Assembly: GCF_013044515.1 (NCBI RefSeq) | Contig: NZ_JABEPR010000001.1 | Coordinates: forward strand, 62,001-126,000 | From: Sphingomonas sp. ID1715 | GTDB lineage: Bacteria > Pseudomonadota > Alphaproteobacteria > Sphingomonadales > Sphingomonadaceae | Reading direction: 5' to 3' | DNA length: 64,000 bases | Part shown: positions 25,485-34,890 of the stretch, one piece after another | Numbering within the stretch: the first letter of the stretch is position 1 | Layout of the letters: every line of letters begins with the position of its first letter | Program-made: the position numbers and the translations under genes | Notes under the pieces: model-generated | What the model saw: only the letters and a program-made list of their open reading frames with translations | Told to the model about the DNA's origin: nothing | The model's database searches: none

Positions 25485-27431
25485 CTATTTGGCAGGCGCG
25501 GGCTTCAGATAACGATCGAACCATTCGAGCGTGCGCCGTCGCGCATCTTCCTGATTTTCGGACTTGGCAAAGCCATGGCCCTCGGCCGGATAGAAAACGG
25601 CGTCCACGGTCCGGCCATTCGCCTTGACGAGCTTCACGACCTCTTCCGTCTGGCCCTTGGGCACACGCACGTCGTTCTCGCCCTGCAGGTTGAGCAGGGG
25701 CGCGCGGATCTGGCGCACATAGGTGAGTGGGGATTGACGCTCGTAAGCCGCCTTGTCCTTGATCGGATCGCCGACCAGCCCACGCTGATATTCGCGCAGG
25801 CCGCCGACCGCATTCTCCCACATCGAGAACCAGTTGATGATGCCGTATTGATTGACGCCGGCGGCGAAGACGTCGGGCCGCTTGGCGAGCGCCATCAGCG
25901 TCATGAAGCCCCCATAGCTGCCGCCGGTGATCCCGATCCGCTTTGGATCGACATAGCCCGTCGCGGCCAGAAAGCGGGCGCCCGCCACTACGTCTTCAAG
26001 GTCGGCGCCACCCAGGTCCTTGACGTTGGCCTGCTGGAAGTCGCGGCCATAGCCGGTCGAGCCGCGGAAATTCGGTTGCAGCACGAAATAGCCACGCGAG
26101 GCGAACATGGTCGCCTGACGCGAGAAATAATCCTGCGCCTGACTGGTCGGTCCGCCATGGGGAATCACGATGGCGGGATTGCTGCCGTCGCGCTGCAGGT
26201 TGAACGGAATCGTCAGGATCGCACTGATCGGCGTCCCGTCCGCGCTACGATAGGCGATGATGCGGGACTTCGGCAGGCCGGCCGGATCGAGGCTGGCGAT
26301 CGACAGGCGAGTCACCTGCTCGGCTGCACCGCTTATGGGATCCACCGCCCATAGATCGCCTGGAGCGTCCGCGCCGTTGCGGAGGACAAGCAGCCGCCCG
26401 TCGCGAGTCCAGGGCTGGGCCGAGTTGCCGAATGCGTTGACCCCCGGCGCGAAGGCGAGAGGGCGCTCTTCGCCGCTCGCCACATCGACGATAGACAGGT
26501 CGGAGCGGCCATCGGCATTGGTCTGCACGGCCATCATGCGCCCATCGGGCGAAAAGCCGCCGGCGAACTGCTCCCAAGGCGTGGGCCTGACCCAGCGGAC
26601 CTTGCCTGTCGCCAGGTTCATGATGCCGGCGTGGAGCTGGCCGGTGCCTTCGTTCGAACTGAGCGCCAGCAGCTTGCCATCGGCCGATACGCCGGCGCCC
26701 AGCACGATCGCGCCAGCTTCCTCCTTGCTCAACGGCGTGGCCCTGCCGCTCGCGAGGTCGATACGGTAGAGAGTGCAACGGCTCGACGTGATCTCGCCGC
26801 GATTGGCGATCAGCGTGCGGCCGTTGTCGGTGAAGCCCACGGGCTGCCACACCCGCGACGGGTCCGCCTCGCGTGTCAGCAAGCGAACGGTGCCGATCGC
26901 GCGGTCGAGGATGGCGAGATCGACGACGGTTCCCGTCTTTGCCCGCCTGGTCATGACGATACCCTTGCCATCCGGCGTCAGCCGCGGATCGCTTTCCGCC
27001 GCGTCGCTGGTGCTGGTGAGGTTGACCACCGCGCCGCCGGCGAGAGGTACGGCATAGATGTCGAACAGTTCGTCGCCGCCACTGTCCTGAGTGAAGAGCA
27101 CCTGATTGTCCGGCGTGACCTCGAACGGAGTCTGGGCTTCGTTCGACGAGGTCAACTGGACGGGAAAGTTGCCGCCCAAGTCGACACGCCACAGATTATA
27201 CCGTCCAGTCAGGTTGGGCGCGATGACGACGGATTTGCCATCCGGCGCCAGCGCCGCCCCGAACATGCCCCGCACGGCCGACAAGTCGGTCAGCGGCACC
27301 GCTTTGGCCTTCGGGTTCTCCGGCGAGGTAACGGACTTCGGATCGGTGATCGTCTTTACCGGCGTGGCGATCGGTGCGGCCATTGCCGCCGTGCCAAGCA
27401 ATGCGGCCGAAGCCAGTAGAATCCCGCGCAT
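25485..27431 (-). CDS. S9 family prolyl oligopeptidase, exported
   Basis: 648 residues. Signal peptide (about 1-18, ending AMAAP), a beta-propeller of WD/TolB-like blades to about 385, then the alpha/beta hydrolase with HGGP (oxyanion), Ser about 505 in GGSYGGFM, Asp in GENDVRVP and His in GHGFAKSEN. Predicted periplasmic acyl-aminoacyl or dipeptidyl peptidase. Alone on its strand with 53 bases to the helicase stop. Confidence 0.92.
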   Translation of the reverse strand: MRGILLASAALLGTAAMAAPIATPVKTITDPKSVTSPENPKAKAVPLTDLSAVRGMFGAALAPDGKSVVIAPNLTGRYNLWRVDLGGNFPVQLTSSNEAQTPFEVTPDNQVLFTQDSGGDELFDIYAVPLAGGAVVNLTSTSDAAESDPRLTPDGKGIVMTRRAKTGTVVDLAILDRAIGTVRLLTREADPSRVWQPVGFTDNGRTLIANRGEITSSRCTLYRIDLASGRATPLSKEEAGAIVLGAGVSADGKLLALSSNEGTGQLHAGIMNLATGKVRWVRPTPWEQFAGGFSPDGRMMAVQTNADGRSDLSIVDVASGEERPLAFAPGVNAFGNSAQPWTRDGRLLVLRNGADAPGDLWAVDPISGAAEQVTRLSIASLDPAGLPKSRIIAYRSADGTPISAILTIPFNLQRDGSNPAIVIPHGGPTSQAQDYFSRQATMFASRGYFVLQPNFRGSTGYGRDFQQANVKDLGGADLEDVVAGARFLAATGYVDPKRIGITGGSYGGFMTLMALAKRPDVFAAGVNQYGIINWFSMWENAVGGLREYQRGLVGDPIKDKAAYERQSPLTYVRQIRAPLLNLQGENDVRVPKGQTEEVVKLVKANGRTVDAVFYPAEGHGFAKSENQEDARRRTLEWFDRYLKPAPAK

Positions 27432-27492
27432 GATTTCTCCCCTGTTTTCAGGGAAGAGGCTAAGCGGGCATCAGCTTTGCGGCAATCCGCAA

Positions 27493-29769
27493 TCAGGTCA
27501 CCGCCACAAAGCTGTCCATCACGCGTTTCCGCCCGGCCTGTTCGAAGTCGATCTCCAGCTTGTTGCCTTCAATCTCGGCGATGGTGCCATAGCCGAACTT
27601 CTGGTGGAAGACGCGTTGGCCGAGCGCGAGGTCGCTGCGGCCCTTGTTGCCGAGGCTGACGGCGGAGGCGCGGGCTTCGACGACGCGGGCGGGGGCGGGA
27701 TTGAACTGGTCGCCGCTCACCGCCCGCTGCCAGCCGGGGCCGCGGGTGGCACCGCGGGCGACGTTGGCAAAGGGGTCGGCGCGTTCGGACCAGTTGGCGC
27801 GCCACAGGCTTTCGCCACCGGTCATGCTGGTTTCTTCCTCGACGTGGCCGGCCGGCAGTTCGGCGACGAAGCGGGACGAGATCGAGCTGGTCCACTGGCC
27901 GTAGATGCGGCGATTGGCGGCGTGCAGGATGAAGCACTTACGTCGCGCTCTTGTGATTGCGACATAAGCGAGGCGGCGTTCTTCCTCCAGGCTGGCGACG
28001 CCGCCTTCGTCGAGCGCGCGCTGCGAGGGGAACAGGCCTTCCTCCCAGCCCGCGAGGAAGACGGTGTCGAACTCCAGTCCCTTGGCGGCGTGGATGGTCA
28101 TGATCGTGACCTGCGCCTCGCCCGCGCGCTCGTCATTGTCCATGACGAGGCTGACATGCTCGAGGAAGGCGCCAAGCGTCTCATATTCCTCCATGGCGCG
28201 GACGAGTTCGGTCAGGTTCTCGAGCCGGCCGGCGGCCTCGGCCGAGCGATCGGCCTGCCACATCGCCGTGTAGCCGCTCTCGTCGAGGATTTGGCGGGCA
28301 AGCTCGGCATGGGGCAGCTGCGCCGCCATGTCGCGCCAGCGAGCGATGTCGCCGATCAGATTGCCTAGCGCGCGCCGCGCCTGAGGCGTGATCTCGTCGG
28401 TATCGAGGATACGCGCCGCGGCGAGGGTGAGCGGCACGCTCTGGGCGCGGGCGAGGGCGTGGACCTTCGCCAGTGCCTTGTCGCCAAGCCCGCGCTTGGG
28501 CGTGTTGACGATGCGTTCGAAGGCGAGGTCGTCGCTCGGCTGATGGACGACCCGAAGATAGGCGAGGGCGTCCCGAATCTCGGCCCGCTCGTAGAAGCGG
28601 AAGCCGCCGATGATCCGATAGGGGATGCCGATGGCGATGAAGCGGTCTTCGAACTCGCGCGTCTGGTGCTGGGCGCGAACGAGGATGGCGCAATCGTCGA
28701 GGCTGCCGCCCGCGCGCTGCTGATCCTCGATCAGCTCGCCGACGCGGCGCGCCTCCTCGGGCCCGTCCCAAACGCCGAGCACGCGCACCTTCTCGCCCTC
28801 GCCATGTTCCGTCCAGAGCGTCTTGCCGAGCCGGCCGGAGTTCGCCGCGATCAGCCCGGACGCCGCGCCGAGGATGTGGGGCGTGGAGCGGTAATTCTGC
28901 TCGAGCCGGATGATAACGGCGCCGGGGAAGTCCTTCTCAAACCGTAATATGTTGGCGACTTCGGCGCCGCGCCAAGAGTAGATGGACTGATCGTCGTCGC
29001 CGACGCAGCAGATGTTCTTGCGCGCCTGCGCAAGCAGCCTCAGCCAGAGATATTGGGAGGCGTTGGTGTCCTGATATTCGTCCACCAATATGTATTTGAA
29101 GCGCTGCTGATAGGATTCGAGCACATCGCGGTGCGTCTTCAGGATCACCAGCATGTGGAGCAGCAGGTCACCGAAATCGCAGGCATTCACGGCTTTCAGC
29201 CGCGCCTGATATTGGGCGTAGAGCTCGGCCCCACGGCCATTTGCGAACAGCTCGGATTCGCCCGCGTCGATGTCCTGCGGCGTCCAGCCCCGATTCTTCC
29301 ATTTGTCGATCAGCCCCGCGAGGCTGCGCGCCGGCCAGCGCTTCTCGTCGAGATCGGAAGCGGCGATCAGTTGTTTGAGGAGCCGTAGCTGGTCGTCGGT
29401 GTCGAGGATGGTGAAATTGGACTGGAGGCCGACCAGCTCGGCATGGCGGCGCAGCATCTTGGCGGCGATCGAATGGAAGGTGCCGAGCCAGGGCATACCC
29501 TCGACGGCGTCGCCCACCATGCGCCCAATCCGCTCGCGCATTTCCCGGGCGGCCTTGTTGGTGAAGGTGACCGCGAGGATCTCGGACGGCCAGGCGCGGC
29601 GGGTATAGATCAGGTGGGCGAGGCGCGCGGTCAGCGCCGCCGTCTTGCCGGTGCCGGCGCCGGCCAGCACCAGCACTGGTCCTTCGGCGGTGAGCACCGC
29701 TTCCCGCTGCGGCGGGTTGAGGCCGCGGAGATATGGAGGCTCGGGCGCGTTCGGGGCAAGCTGACTCAC
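27493..29769 (-). CDS. UvrD/PcrA-type ATP-dependent DNA helicase
   Basis: 758 residues, superfamily 1A. Q-motif LNPPQREAV, Walker A AGAGTGKT at 36-43, VDEYQDTNASQ (motif II), GDDDQSIYSWRGA (motif III), TIHAAKGLEFD and VAITRARR (motifs V and VI). The C-terminal Tudor-like end (VFHQKFGYGTIAEIEGN) fits UvrD/PcrA. Roles: nucleotide-excision and mismatch repair and clearing RecA or RNA polymerase. The start is GTG 29767-29769; TTG at 29805 would be the only longer option. A LexA-type box ends 4 bases before the start, and no Shine-Dalgarno is seen, so the message may be leaderless. Confidence 0.95.
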   Translation of the reverse strand: MSQLAPNAPEPPYLRGLNPPQREAVLTAEGPVLVLAGAGTGKTAALTARLAHLIYTRRAWPSEILAVTFTNKAAREMRERIGRMVGDAVEGMPWLGTFHSIAAKMLRRHAELVGLQSNFTILDTDDQLRLLKQLIAASDLDEKRWPARSLAGLIDKWKNRGWTPQDIDAGESELFANGRGAELYAQYQARLKAVNACDFGDLLLHMLVILKTHRDVLESYQQRFKYILVDEYQDTNASQYLWLRLLAQARKNICCVGDDDQSIYSWRGAEVANILRFEKDFPGAVIIRLEQNYRSTPHILGAASGLIAANSGRLGKTLWTEHGEGEKVRVLGVWDGPEEARRVGELIEDQQRAGGSLDDCAILVRAQHQTREFEDRFIAIGIPYRIIGGFRFYERAEIRDALAYLRVVHQPSDDLAFERIVNTPKRGLGDKALAKVHALARAQSVPLTLAAARILDTDEITPQARRALGNLIGDIARWRDMAAQLPHAELARQILDESGYTAMWQADRSAEAAGRLENLTELVRAMEEYETLGAFLEHVSLVMDNDERAGEAQVTIMTIHAAKGLEFDTVFLAGWEEGLFPSQRALDEGGVASLEEERRLAYVAITRARRKCFILHAANRRIYGQWTSSISSRFVAELPAGHVEEETSMTGGESLWRANWSERADPFANVARGATRGPGWQRAVSGDQFNPAPARVVEARASAVSLGNKGRSDLALGQRVFHQKFGYGTIAEIEGNKLEIDFEQAGRKRVMDSFVAVT

Positions 29770-29773
29770 GCAG

Positions 29774-29788
29774 GAACAGCTAGGGAAC
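29774..29788 (-). promoter_or_regulatory. probable LexA (SOS) box at the UvrD-type helicase gene
   Basis: Read on the minus strand: GTTC-CCTAGCT-GTTC, an exact GTTC-N7-GTTC operator followed by C, sharing GTTCCC....TGTTCC with the box at 41563. A weak promoter TTGCGG (29805-29800), 17 bases, TAGCTG (29782-29777) would place the box over the -10 and the start of transcription at about the GTG. uvrD is a known SOS gene in other bacteria. Confidence 0.62.
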
Positions 29789-29820
29789 GCGGGCGCCTGC
29801 CGCAACCTCCTAACGCCGTC

Positions 29821-30738
29821 CTAGCGGCTACTCACATCCTTCCCTCTTCGCTTTGCGACCAGGCGGCCGTCGATGGCGGCGAGACCAAGGGCGATGAGCG
29901 CCATGCCGGCATAATGACGCGGCTCCAGTGCCTCGCCGAGTGCGAAGGCGCCGAGCAGGATAGCGGTGACGGGGATGAGGAAGGTGACGAGCAGGGCATT
30001 GGTCGCGCCGGCGCTCTCCAGCAGCCGGAAATAAAGCCAATAGGCGAAGCTGGTGCAGATCAGCGCGAAGCCGGCGATCGACCACCAGGTGACGGCCGCG
30101 GGCATGGGCAGGCTCCAGGGCTGTTCGAGCGCGAGGCTGAACGGGAGGAGCAGCAGGCTCGCGCCGATCAGCTGGCCGGTCGCCACCGTGAGCGGCGGGA
30201 TGCCGAGCGGCTTGAACCTTCGCGCATAAACGGCGGCGAAGGCGTAGCTGAGCGTCGCGCCGAGGCACATCAGGATGGCGATCGCCTCGCCATCCATGCC
30301 GGATTTGGCGCCGATCATCAGCGCGACGCCCGCAAAGCCCAGCAGGACGCCTGCGATCTTCGGGCCGCTCGCGCGCTCGTCTCGCGTGAGGAAATGGGCG
30401 ACCAGCACGCCCCAAAGCGGCGTCGTGGCGTTGAGGATCGAGGCGAGGCCGCTTTCAATCCTTAACTGCGCATAGGCATAGAGCACGAAGGGCAGGGCGT
30501 TGTTGAGCAGGCCCAGCGCCAGGAACATGCCCCAGATGCGCGGGGTGCCGGGCAGGCGCTCGCCGCGTAAGGCAAGGAAAGCGAGCAGCGGCAGCGCGCC
30601 CAGGCTGACGCGGAGCAGCATGATGGTGATCGGCGGCAGTTCCTTCAGCGCGACGGCAAGAAAGAAGAAGGACCCGCCCCAGAGCACGGAAAGCAGCAAC
30701 AGGATGGCCCAGTCGCGGCCGCTCATCGCGTTGTTCAT
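29821..30738 (-). CDS. EamA/DMT-family transporter
   Basis: 305 residues with about ten membrane helices in two EamA repeats; the second repeat starts near GEAIAILMCLGATLSYA. Typical drug/metabolite exporter length. ATG 30738 is chosen, just before MSGRDWAILLLLSVLWGGSF. Substrate unknown; related proteins export amino acids or purines. Confidence 0.9.
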   Translation of the reverse strand: MNNAMSGRDWAILLLLSVLWGGSFFFLAVALKELPPITIMLLRVSLGALPLLAFLALRGERLPGTPRIWGMFLALGLLNNALPFVLYAYAQLRIESGLASILNATTPLWGVLVAHFLTRDERASGPKIAGVLLGFAGVALMIGAKSGMDGEAIAILMCLGATLSYAFAAVYARRFKPLGIPPLTVATGQLIGASLLLLPFSLALEQPWSLPMPAAVTWWSIAGFALICTSFAYWLYFRLLESAGATNALLVTFLIPVTAILLGAFALGEALEPRHYAGMALIALGLAAIDGRLVAKRRGKDVSSR

Positions 30739-30809
30739 GGCCAAGGTGTGGCACCGCACGGGAGCGGAGGCCATCCCGATCCTTGCGGGCAAAGCATAAG
30801 TCCAGCTTG

Positions 30810-31331
30810 TTACTGCCGGCGCAGCAGCGTGACCTTGGCCTTGCCGTGCGTGCGGACCGCGTCAGTGTCAAAGCCGGGCACCTCGACATCCTCGGTGAAC
30901 GCGGTCTCGATACTGACCCAGGCGCCGGTTTCGAGCGCCAGGCGGGGCAGCACCTTCTGGCCCAGGCTGGACCCGTAGGGCGGGTCCATGAAGACGATAT
31001 CAAACGGCCCGCCGGCAAAGCCCTCGGCCGCCTGTGCACGGATGTCGGTGCCGATAGCGCCGAGCTTGTCGATATTCGCTTTCAGCGCTGCCAGCGCGTT
31101 GCGATCGCGCTCCACGAAGGTGCAGTGGCCGGCGCCGCGCGAGAGCGCTTCCAGGCCCAGTGCCCCGGTGCCGGCAAAGATGTCCGCGACGCGCAGATCC
31201 TCGAAGCTGCCGACGCGGGAGGTCAGCATCGAGAAGAGCGCCTCGCGCGTGCGGTCGGCGGTGGGGCGAGTGGCGTCGCCCGGTGGAGCGATCAGGGCGC
31301 GCCCGCGCCAGCGCCCGGCGATGATCCTCAC
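30810..31331 (-). CDS. rsmD: 16S rRNA (guanine(966)-N(2))-methyltransferase
   Basis: 173 residues. MRIIAGRWRGRAL, RPTADRTREALFSML, the SAM loop DIFAGTGALGLEALSRGA and the catalytic DPPY motif are those of RsmD. Its ATG overlaps the stop of the pseudouridine synthase gene by four bases; the pair is a normal alphaproteobacterial arrangement. Confidence 0.95.
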   Translation of the reverse strand: MRIIAGRWRGRALIAPPGDATRPTADRTREALFSMLTSRVGSFEDLRVADIFAGTGALGLEALSRGAGHCTFVERDRNALAALKANIDKLGAIGTDIRAQAAEGFAGGPFDIVFMDPPYGSSLGQKVLPRLALETGAWVSIETAFTEDVEVPGFDTDAVRTHGKAKVTLLRRQ

Positions 31332-32275
31332 TTCTTGGGTCCTACCCGATCCGGGGAGGGGGACCGCTCGCGCAGCGAGCGGTGGAGGGGCCGAGCCGGA
31401 GGCGAGGATCCACGCTTCGCTTCGCTCCGCCCCCCTCCACCACGCTTCGCGTGGTCCCCCTCCCCGTGCCGGGGAGGAGCTTGCTTCAGTGATTTCCTGA
31501 ACACCACCAGGTCGTGCTGGCGCACTTCGTCCACCGCGCCGGCGGGCATGTCGGCGAGCGCGAAGGGACCGTAGGCGGTGCGGATCAGGCGGGAGACGCG
31601 CAGGCCGAGATGCTCCAGCACGCGCCGCACTTCGCGGTTCTTGCCCTCGGCGAGCGTGAGTTCGATCCAGACATTGGCGCCGGTGCGGCGTTCGAGATTG
31701 GCGTCGATCGAGCCGTAGCGAACGCCCTCGATCTCGATGCCGTCGATCAGCTCCTCCAGCTGTGCCTGCGTGACATTGCCATAGGCACGGGCGCGATAGG
31801 TGCGCGGTACGCCGGTGGACGGAAGCTCCAGCTGGCGCTTCAGCTCGCCATCGGTGGTGAGGAGGAGCAGCCCTTCGGTGTTGAGATCGAGCCGGCCGAC
31901 CGGCATCAGGCGAGGCAGGTCCTTGGGCAGACGGTCGTAGATGGTGGGGCGGCCTTTCGGATCGCGCTCGGTGGTGAGCAGGCCGGCGGGCTTGTGATAG
32001 CGGAACAGGCGCGCAGGGGTGGGCGGCTTCACCGGCTTGCCGTCCACCGTCACCCCATGCAGCGATTCGAGCAGGGTGGCGGGCGTGTCGATGACCGTGC
32101 CGTTGATGGCGACGCGACCCTCGGCGATCATCCGTTCGATCTCGCGCCGCGACGCGACGCCGGCGCGCGCCAGCAGCTTGGCGATCCGTTGTTCTTCCCG
32201 TGGCTTAGTTGGCTTTTCGGCCAATTTACCGCTCCCAAAATCTTTTGTGTGGCGCGTTTCGATTTCGTTCTTCAT
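31328..32275 (-). CDS. 23S rRNA pseudouridine synthase, RluB/RsuA type, with a repeat-derived tail
   Basis: 315 residues. S4 RNA-binding domain (RIAKLLARAGVASRREIERM), then a catalytic domain with the Asp in VGRLDLNTEGLLLLT and EGKNREVRRVLEHLG. Modifies 23S rRNA near U2605 in RluB; RluE/RluF paralogues are not excluded. The last 45 or so residues (Pro/Arg/Gly-rich) are encoded by the palindromic element at 31351-31470 and are not part of the fold. ATG 32275 is used; upstream ATG 32323 is possible. Confidence 0.9.
   Translation of the reverse strand: MKNEIETRHTKDFGSGKLAEKPTKPREEQRIAKLLARAGVASRREIERMIAEGRVAINGTVIDTPATLLESLHGVTVDGKPVKPPTPARLFRYHKPAGLLTTERDPKGRPTIYDRLPKDLPRLMPVGRLDLNTEGLLLLTTDGELKRQLELPSTGVPRTYRARAYGNVTQAQLEELIDGIEIEGVRYGSIDANLERRTGANVWIELTLAEGKNREVRRVLEHLGLRVSRLIRTAYGPFALADMPAGAVDEVRQHDLVVFRKSLKQAPPRHGEGDHAKRGGGGRSEAKRGSSPPARPLHRSLRERSPSPDRVGPKK
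31351..31470. repeat. compound palindromic element inside a coding 3' end
   Basis: Outer arms 31351-31365 (CCGGGGAGGGGGACC) and 31452-31466 are complementary over nearly their full length. Inside are two perfect hairpins: 31364-31371 with 31375-31382, and CCACGC 31440-31445 with GCGTGG 31449-31454. The element is read in frame as the tail of the pseudouridine synthase and lies 20 bases before the rsmD start. Confidence 0.8.
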
Positions 32276-32346
32276 GCGTTGTGATCGACGGAGAGGAACG
32301 CGCGCGGTCAGGCCGCGCTCCATGACGGAGGAAAAGCGGGGCGGCA

Positions 32347-32787
32347 ATGCTGTTCGGGAGGAAGGTGCAGCGGATCAAGCGGATCCTCATCGTCGAGGAT
32401 GAGCCGCTCATCGCCTTCGATACCGAGCATTCGCTGACCGAATCGGGCTATCAAGTGGTCGGCACGGTCGACTCCGTCGAGGCCGCGCTCGAGTTGGTCG
32501 CCAAGCAGAAGATCGACCTGCTCCTCGTCGATCTTGGCCTGACCGACGGCGGCAATGGAGTCGAGGTGGCGGCCGAAGCGCGCCGCTATGGCATGCACGT
32601 GCTGTTCGTCACCGGCCGCTGCCCCAAGGGCGCCGAGTCGCTCGGCATCGGCTGCCTGGAGAAGCCATTCACCCAGCGCGACCTGAAGGCGGCAATCGAT
32701 TCGATCGAGACTTTGCTCAGCCGCGGATCGGTGAAAAAGGTGCCGCCCGGCTTGACCCTGTTCGGAGAGAACGCCTCGGCGGCGTGA
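32347..32787 (+). CDS. single-domain response regulator
   Basis: 146 residues: a receiver domain and nothing else. Acidic pocket VEDEP (17-20), phosphoryl acceptor D62 in LLLVDLGLTD, the switch Thr in LFVTG and the Lys in LEKPF. With no output domain it must act through protein contacts, as in phosphorelays. Starts 71 bases from the divergent pseudouridine synthase gene. Partner kinase not present. Confidence 0.88.
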   Translation: MLFGRKVQRIKRILIVEDEPLIAFDTEHSLTESGYQVVGTVDSVEAALELVAKQKIDLLLVDLGLTDGGNGVEVAAEARRYGMHVLFVTGRCPKGAESLGIGCLEKPFTQRDLKAAIDSIETLLSRGSVKKVPPGLTLFGENASAA

Positions 32788-32802
32788 TTGCCCGCTGGGG
32801 AA

Positions 32803-33930
32803 CTACAGCCGCGCTTCGACCTGATCGTGGAAGGCGCGAATGCCGGTTTCCAGCGTGCCGAGCGTCAGCTGTTCGATCGCGCCCGTGCTAAGGCCCTGCT
32901 GCCCAAGCGCGGCCGCGCGGAAATCCTCGCCGCCGAACACGCCCTGATCGAGCAGACGCCAGCTGCGCCGCCAGTGGGAGAGTGCCTTTTCGGTCTGCGG
33001 CGGTTCCGGGATTAGCATGAAATCCTCGACCAGCGTGCGGTCCACCGACTGCGGCATCAGCACCATCAAGTTCACATAATCCGGGCTGGCGATCAGGATG
33101 CCGCCGGGAAAGATCTGATAGGCGTAGGTGATCGCCGAGCGCAGCGCCCCCCAGTCGCTCAGGTCGATCTCGTCGAGCTGCGCGGCGCGGCCGACGGCCG
33201 AGCGTTGGTGCGGACCGACCCTGTCGCCGGCAGTCACCCCGTCCTGGAACATCGGGCCGATCGTCTCCGCATGCAGGCGCTGGACGTGATAGCTTTCCGA
33301 GAAGGCATCGACGATCAGCTTCCAATTCGCCTTCACGTCGTGCGTGTTGCGGGCGAAGAGATGCTGGCCGGCGAGGTTGAGCGCATCGAAATCCTGGGCG
33401 AGGGCCTTCACCTCGGTGAAGTCCGCCGCCTCGTCGAACGCGAACCAGATCAGGCCGCCCGCTTCGAGCGAAGGCAGCTCCCTCAGCCCGTGTGACGCCT
33501 TGTCGAGGCCGGGGAAGGTGTCGGGGCGCGGCAGGCCGGTGAGCCGCCCGTCGAGCGCGTAGGACCAGGCGTGGTAAGGGCAGATGAGGCGCGGGGCACA
33601 GACCGGCCCGTCGCCTTCGATCAGCCGCGTGCCACGATGCCGGCAAACGTTCAAGAAGACATGCGCGACGCCGGCCTTGTCGCGCGTGACAAGCAAGGGC
33701 TGACCATAGCCATCGTGCGGCACCGCCATGTTCGGCTCGGGCAGGAGCGCGGACGGGCAGATGACGTTCGGCAGCCTGGAGAAGAGCGCCGTCCACTCCT
33801 GAGCATGCCGCGCCGGGTCGGTGTACGCGGAGGCAGGCACATGGGAGATTGCCTCGCCGCGCGGCATCGTGCCCCCCGCGAGAGTGTCGGCAAGGGCGAG
33901 TTGGCCAGCGGTGGGCGTAAGCGCATTCAT
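32803..33930 (-). CDS. Rieske-type aromatic-ring-hydroxylating oxygenase, alpha subunit-like
   Basis: 375 residues. Rieske [2Fe-2S] ligands C96-x-H98 and C117-x2-H120 (CRHRG, CPYHAW), then the mononuclear iron site with H215 and H220 in [13 protein letters not shown]. Such proteins hydroxylate aromatics or demethylate quaternary amines. No beta subunit, ferredoxin or reductase gene is nearby, so electron partners lie elsewhere. It converges with the receiver gene by a 15-base gap. Confidence 0.9.
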   Translation of the reverse strand: MNALTPTAGQLALADTLAGGTMPRGEAISHVPASAYTDPARHAQEWTALFSRLPNVICPSALLPEPNMAVPHDGYGQPLLVTRDKAGVAHVFLNVCRHRGTRLIEGDGPVCAPRLICPYHAWSYALDGRLTGLPRPDTFPGLDKASHGLRELPSLEAGGLIWFAFDEAADFTEVKALAQDFDALNLAGQHLFARNTHDVKANWKLIVDAFSESYHVQRLHAETIGPMFQDGVTAGDRVGPHQRSAVGRAAQLDEIDLSDWGALRSAITYAYQIFPGGILIASPDYVNLMVLMPQSVDRTLVEDFMLIPEPPQTEKALSHWRRSWRLLDQGVFGGEDFRAAALGQQGLSTGAIEQLTLGTLETGIRAFHDQVEARL

Positions 33931-34014
33931 GGTCGCGAAGTGTGCGCCGACTCGCGCAAGGGCTCAAGTGCGCACAGCTTGAAAGCGGGACGGCGATCGG
34001 GAAGAGCGTTGCGA

Positions 34015-34824
34015 ATGCTTGCTCTCGCATTGGCTTTGGCAGCGGCCGCACCTGATGGGCCGGTCCGCCTCGCCACTTATCACTACCCGCGCTACGATCG
34101 CGCCAAGGCATTGGAGCCGCTGCGCGTGCTCCTTCAACAACGGCTCAGTCGCCCCGTTATAGTGGAAGTGCTGGCCACCCCCGATGCGCTGCGCGATGCC
34201 GTAAGGGCAGGGACGGTCGATATCGCGATGACCAACTTGTCCAGCTATTTGGGTATGGCCGGAACGCGTCGGCTGGATGCTGTTGCCGTCCTCGACGTGC
34301 CTGCGGCGACGCTGGAGCGTTATCGCGGCGTGTTGCTCGCGCGAAAGGAAGCGGGGGTGGAAGCGCCCGCTGCGCTGCCGGCCCGCGCAGGCGCGCTCCG
34401 CTATGCGGAGGTGCTGCCAGGATCGACGTCCGGCGCTTTGGTGCAATCCATTTATCTTCGCTCCCTGTCCACCGACCCAGCGCGATTCGCCGTGAGGCTA
34501 TGGGCGGGCACTCATGACGGTGCATTGGCAATGCTGCTCGACGGCAGGGCCGATGTCGCGGCGCTGGCCGAAGAGCCTTGGCGGAATGCGTCGCCTGAGG
34601 TGAAGGCGCGAATGGTTCAGCTCTGGCGCTCCGAGCCGCTGCCGCCGGGACCGCTGATCTGCGTCAGTCGCGTCGGCTTCGACTGCGGCGCAGTGAAAAG
34701 GCTGGTGCTGAGCAAGGCAGCCGCGCCTGCCGCAGCCGAACTGGCGCGCGGCTGGTCGGAGACGGAGGGCGCCGCTCGGTTCAGGAAAGTCCGCCGCGAC
34801 TATGCTCAGTTCCGCCGGTTGTGA
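34015..34824 (+). CDS. PhnD-like periplasmic substrate-binding protein
   Basis: 269 residues from an ATG with GGAAGAG 7 bases upstream. A short signal peptide (LALALALAAAAPDGP) precedes VRLATYHYPRYDRAKALEPL, the typical start of the phosphate/phosphonate-binding (PhnD) family, with the GTVDIAMTNLSSYL and LPGSTSGALVQSIYL segments. No ABC permease or ATPase gene lies beside it, so it may be an orphan binding protein or a sensor ligand protein. Confidence 0.8.
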   Translation: MLALALALAAAAPDGPVRLATYHYPRYDRAKALEPLRVLLQQRLSRPVIVEVLATPDALRDAVRAGTVDIAMTNLSSYLGMAGTRRLDAVAVLDVPAATLERYRGVLLARKEAGVEAPAALPARAGALRYAEVLPGSTSGALVQSIYLRSLSTDPARFAVRLWAGTHDGALAMLLDGRADVAALAEEPWRNASPEVKARMVQLWRSEPLPPGPLICVSRVGFDCGAVKRLVLSKAAAPAAAELARGWSETEGAARFRKVRRDYAQFRRL

Positions 34825-34890
34825 AATGCAGGCAAGATGATAGGCTTGGCTGCGAGCCGCAGGGAAACGGCTCCCAAAATGGAGGGGCAG

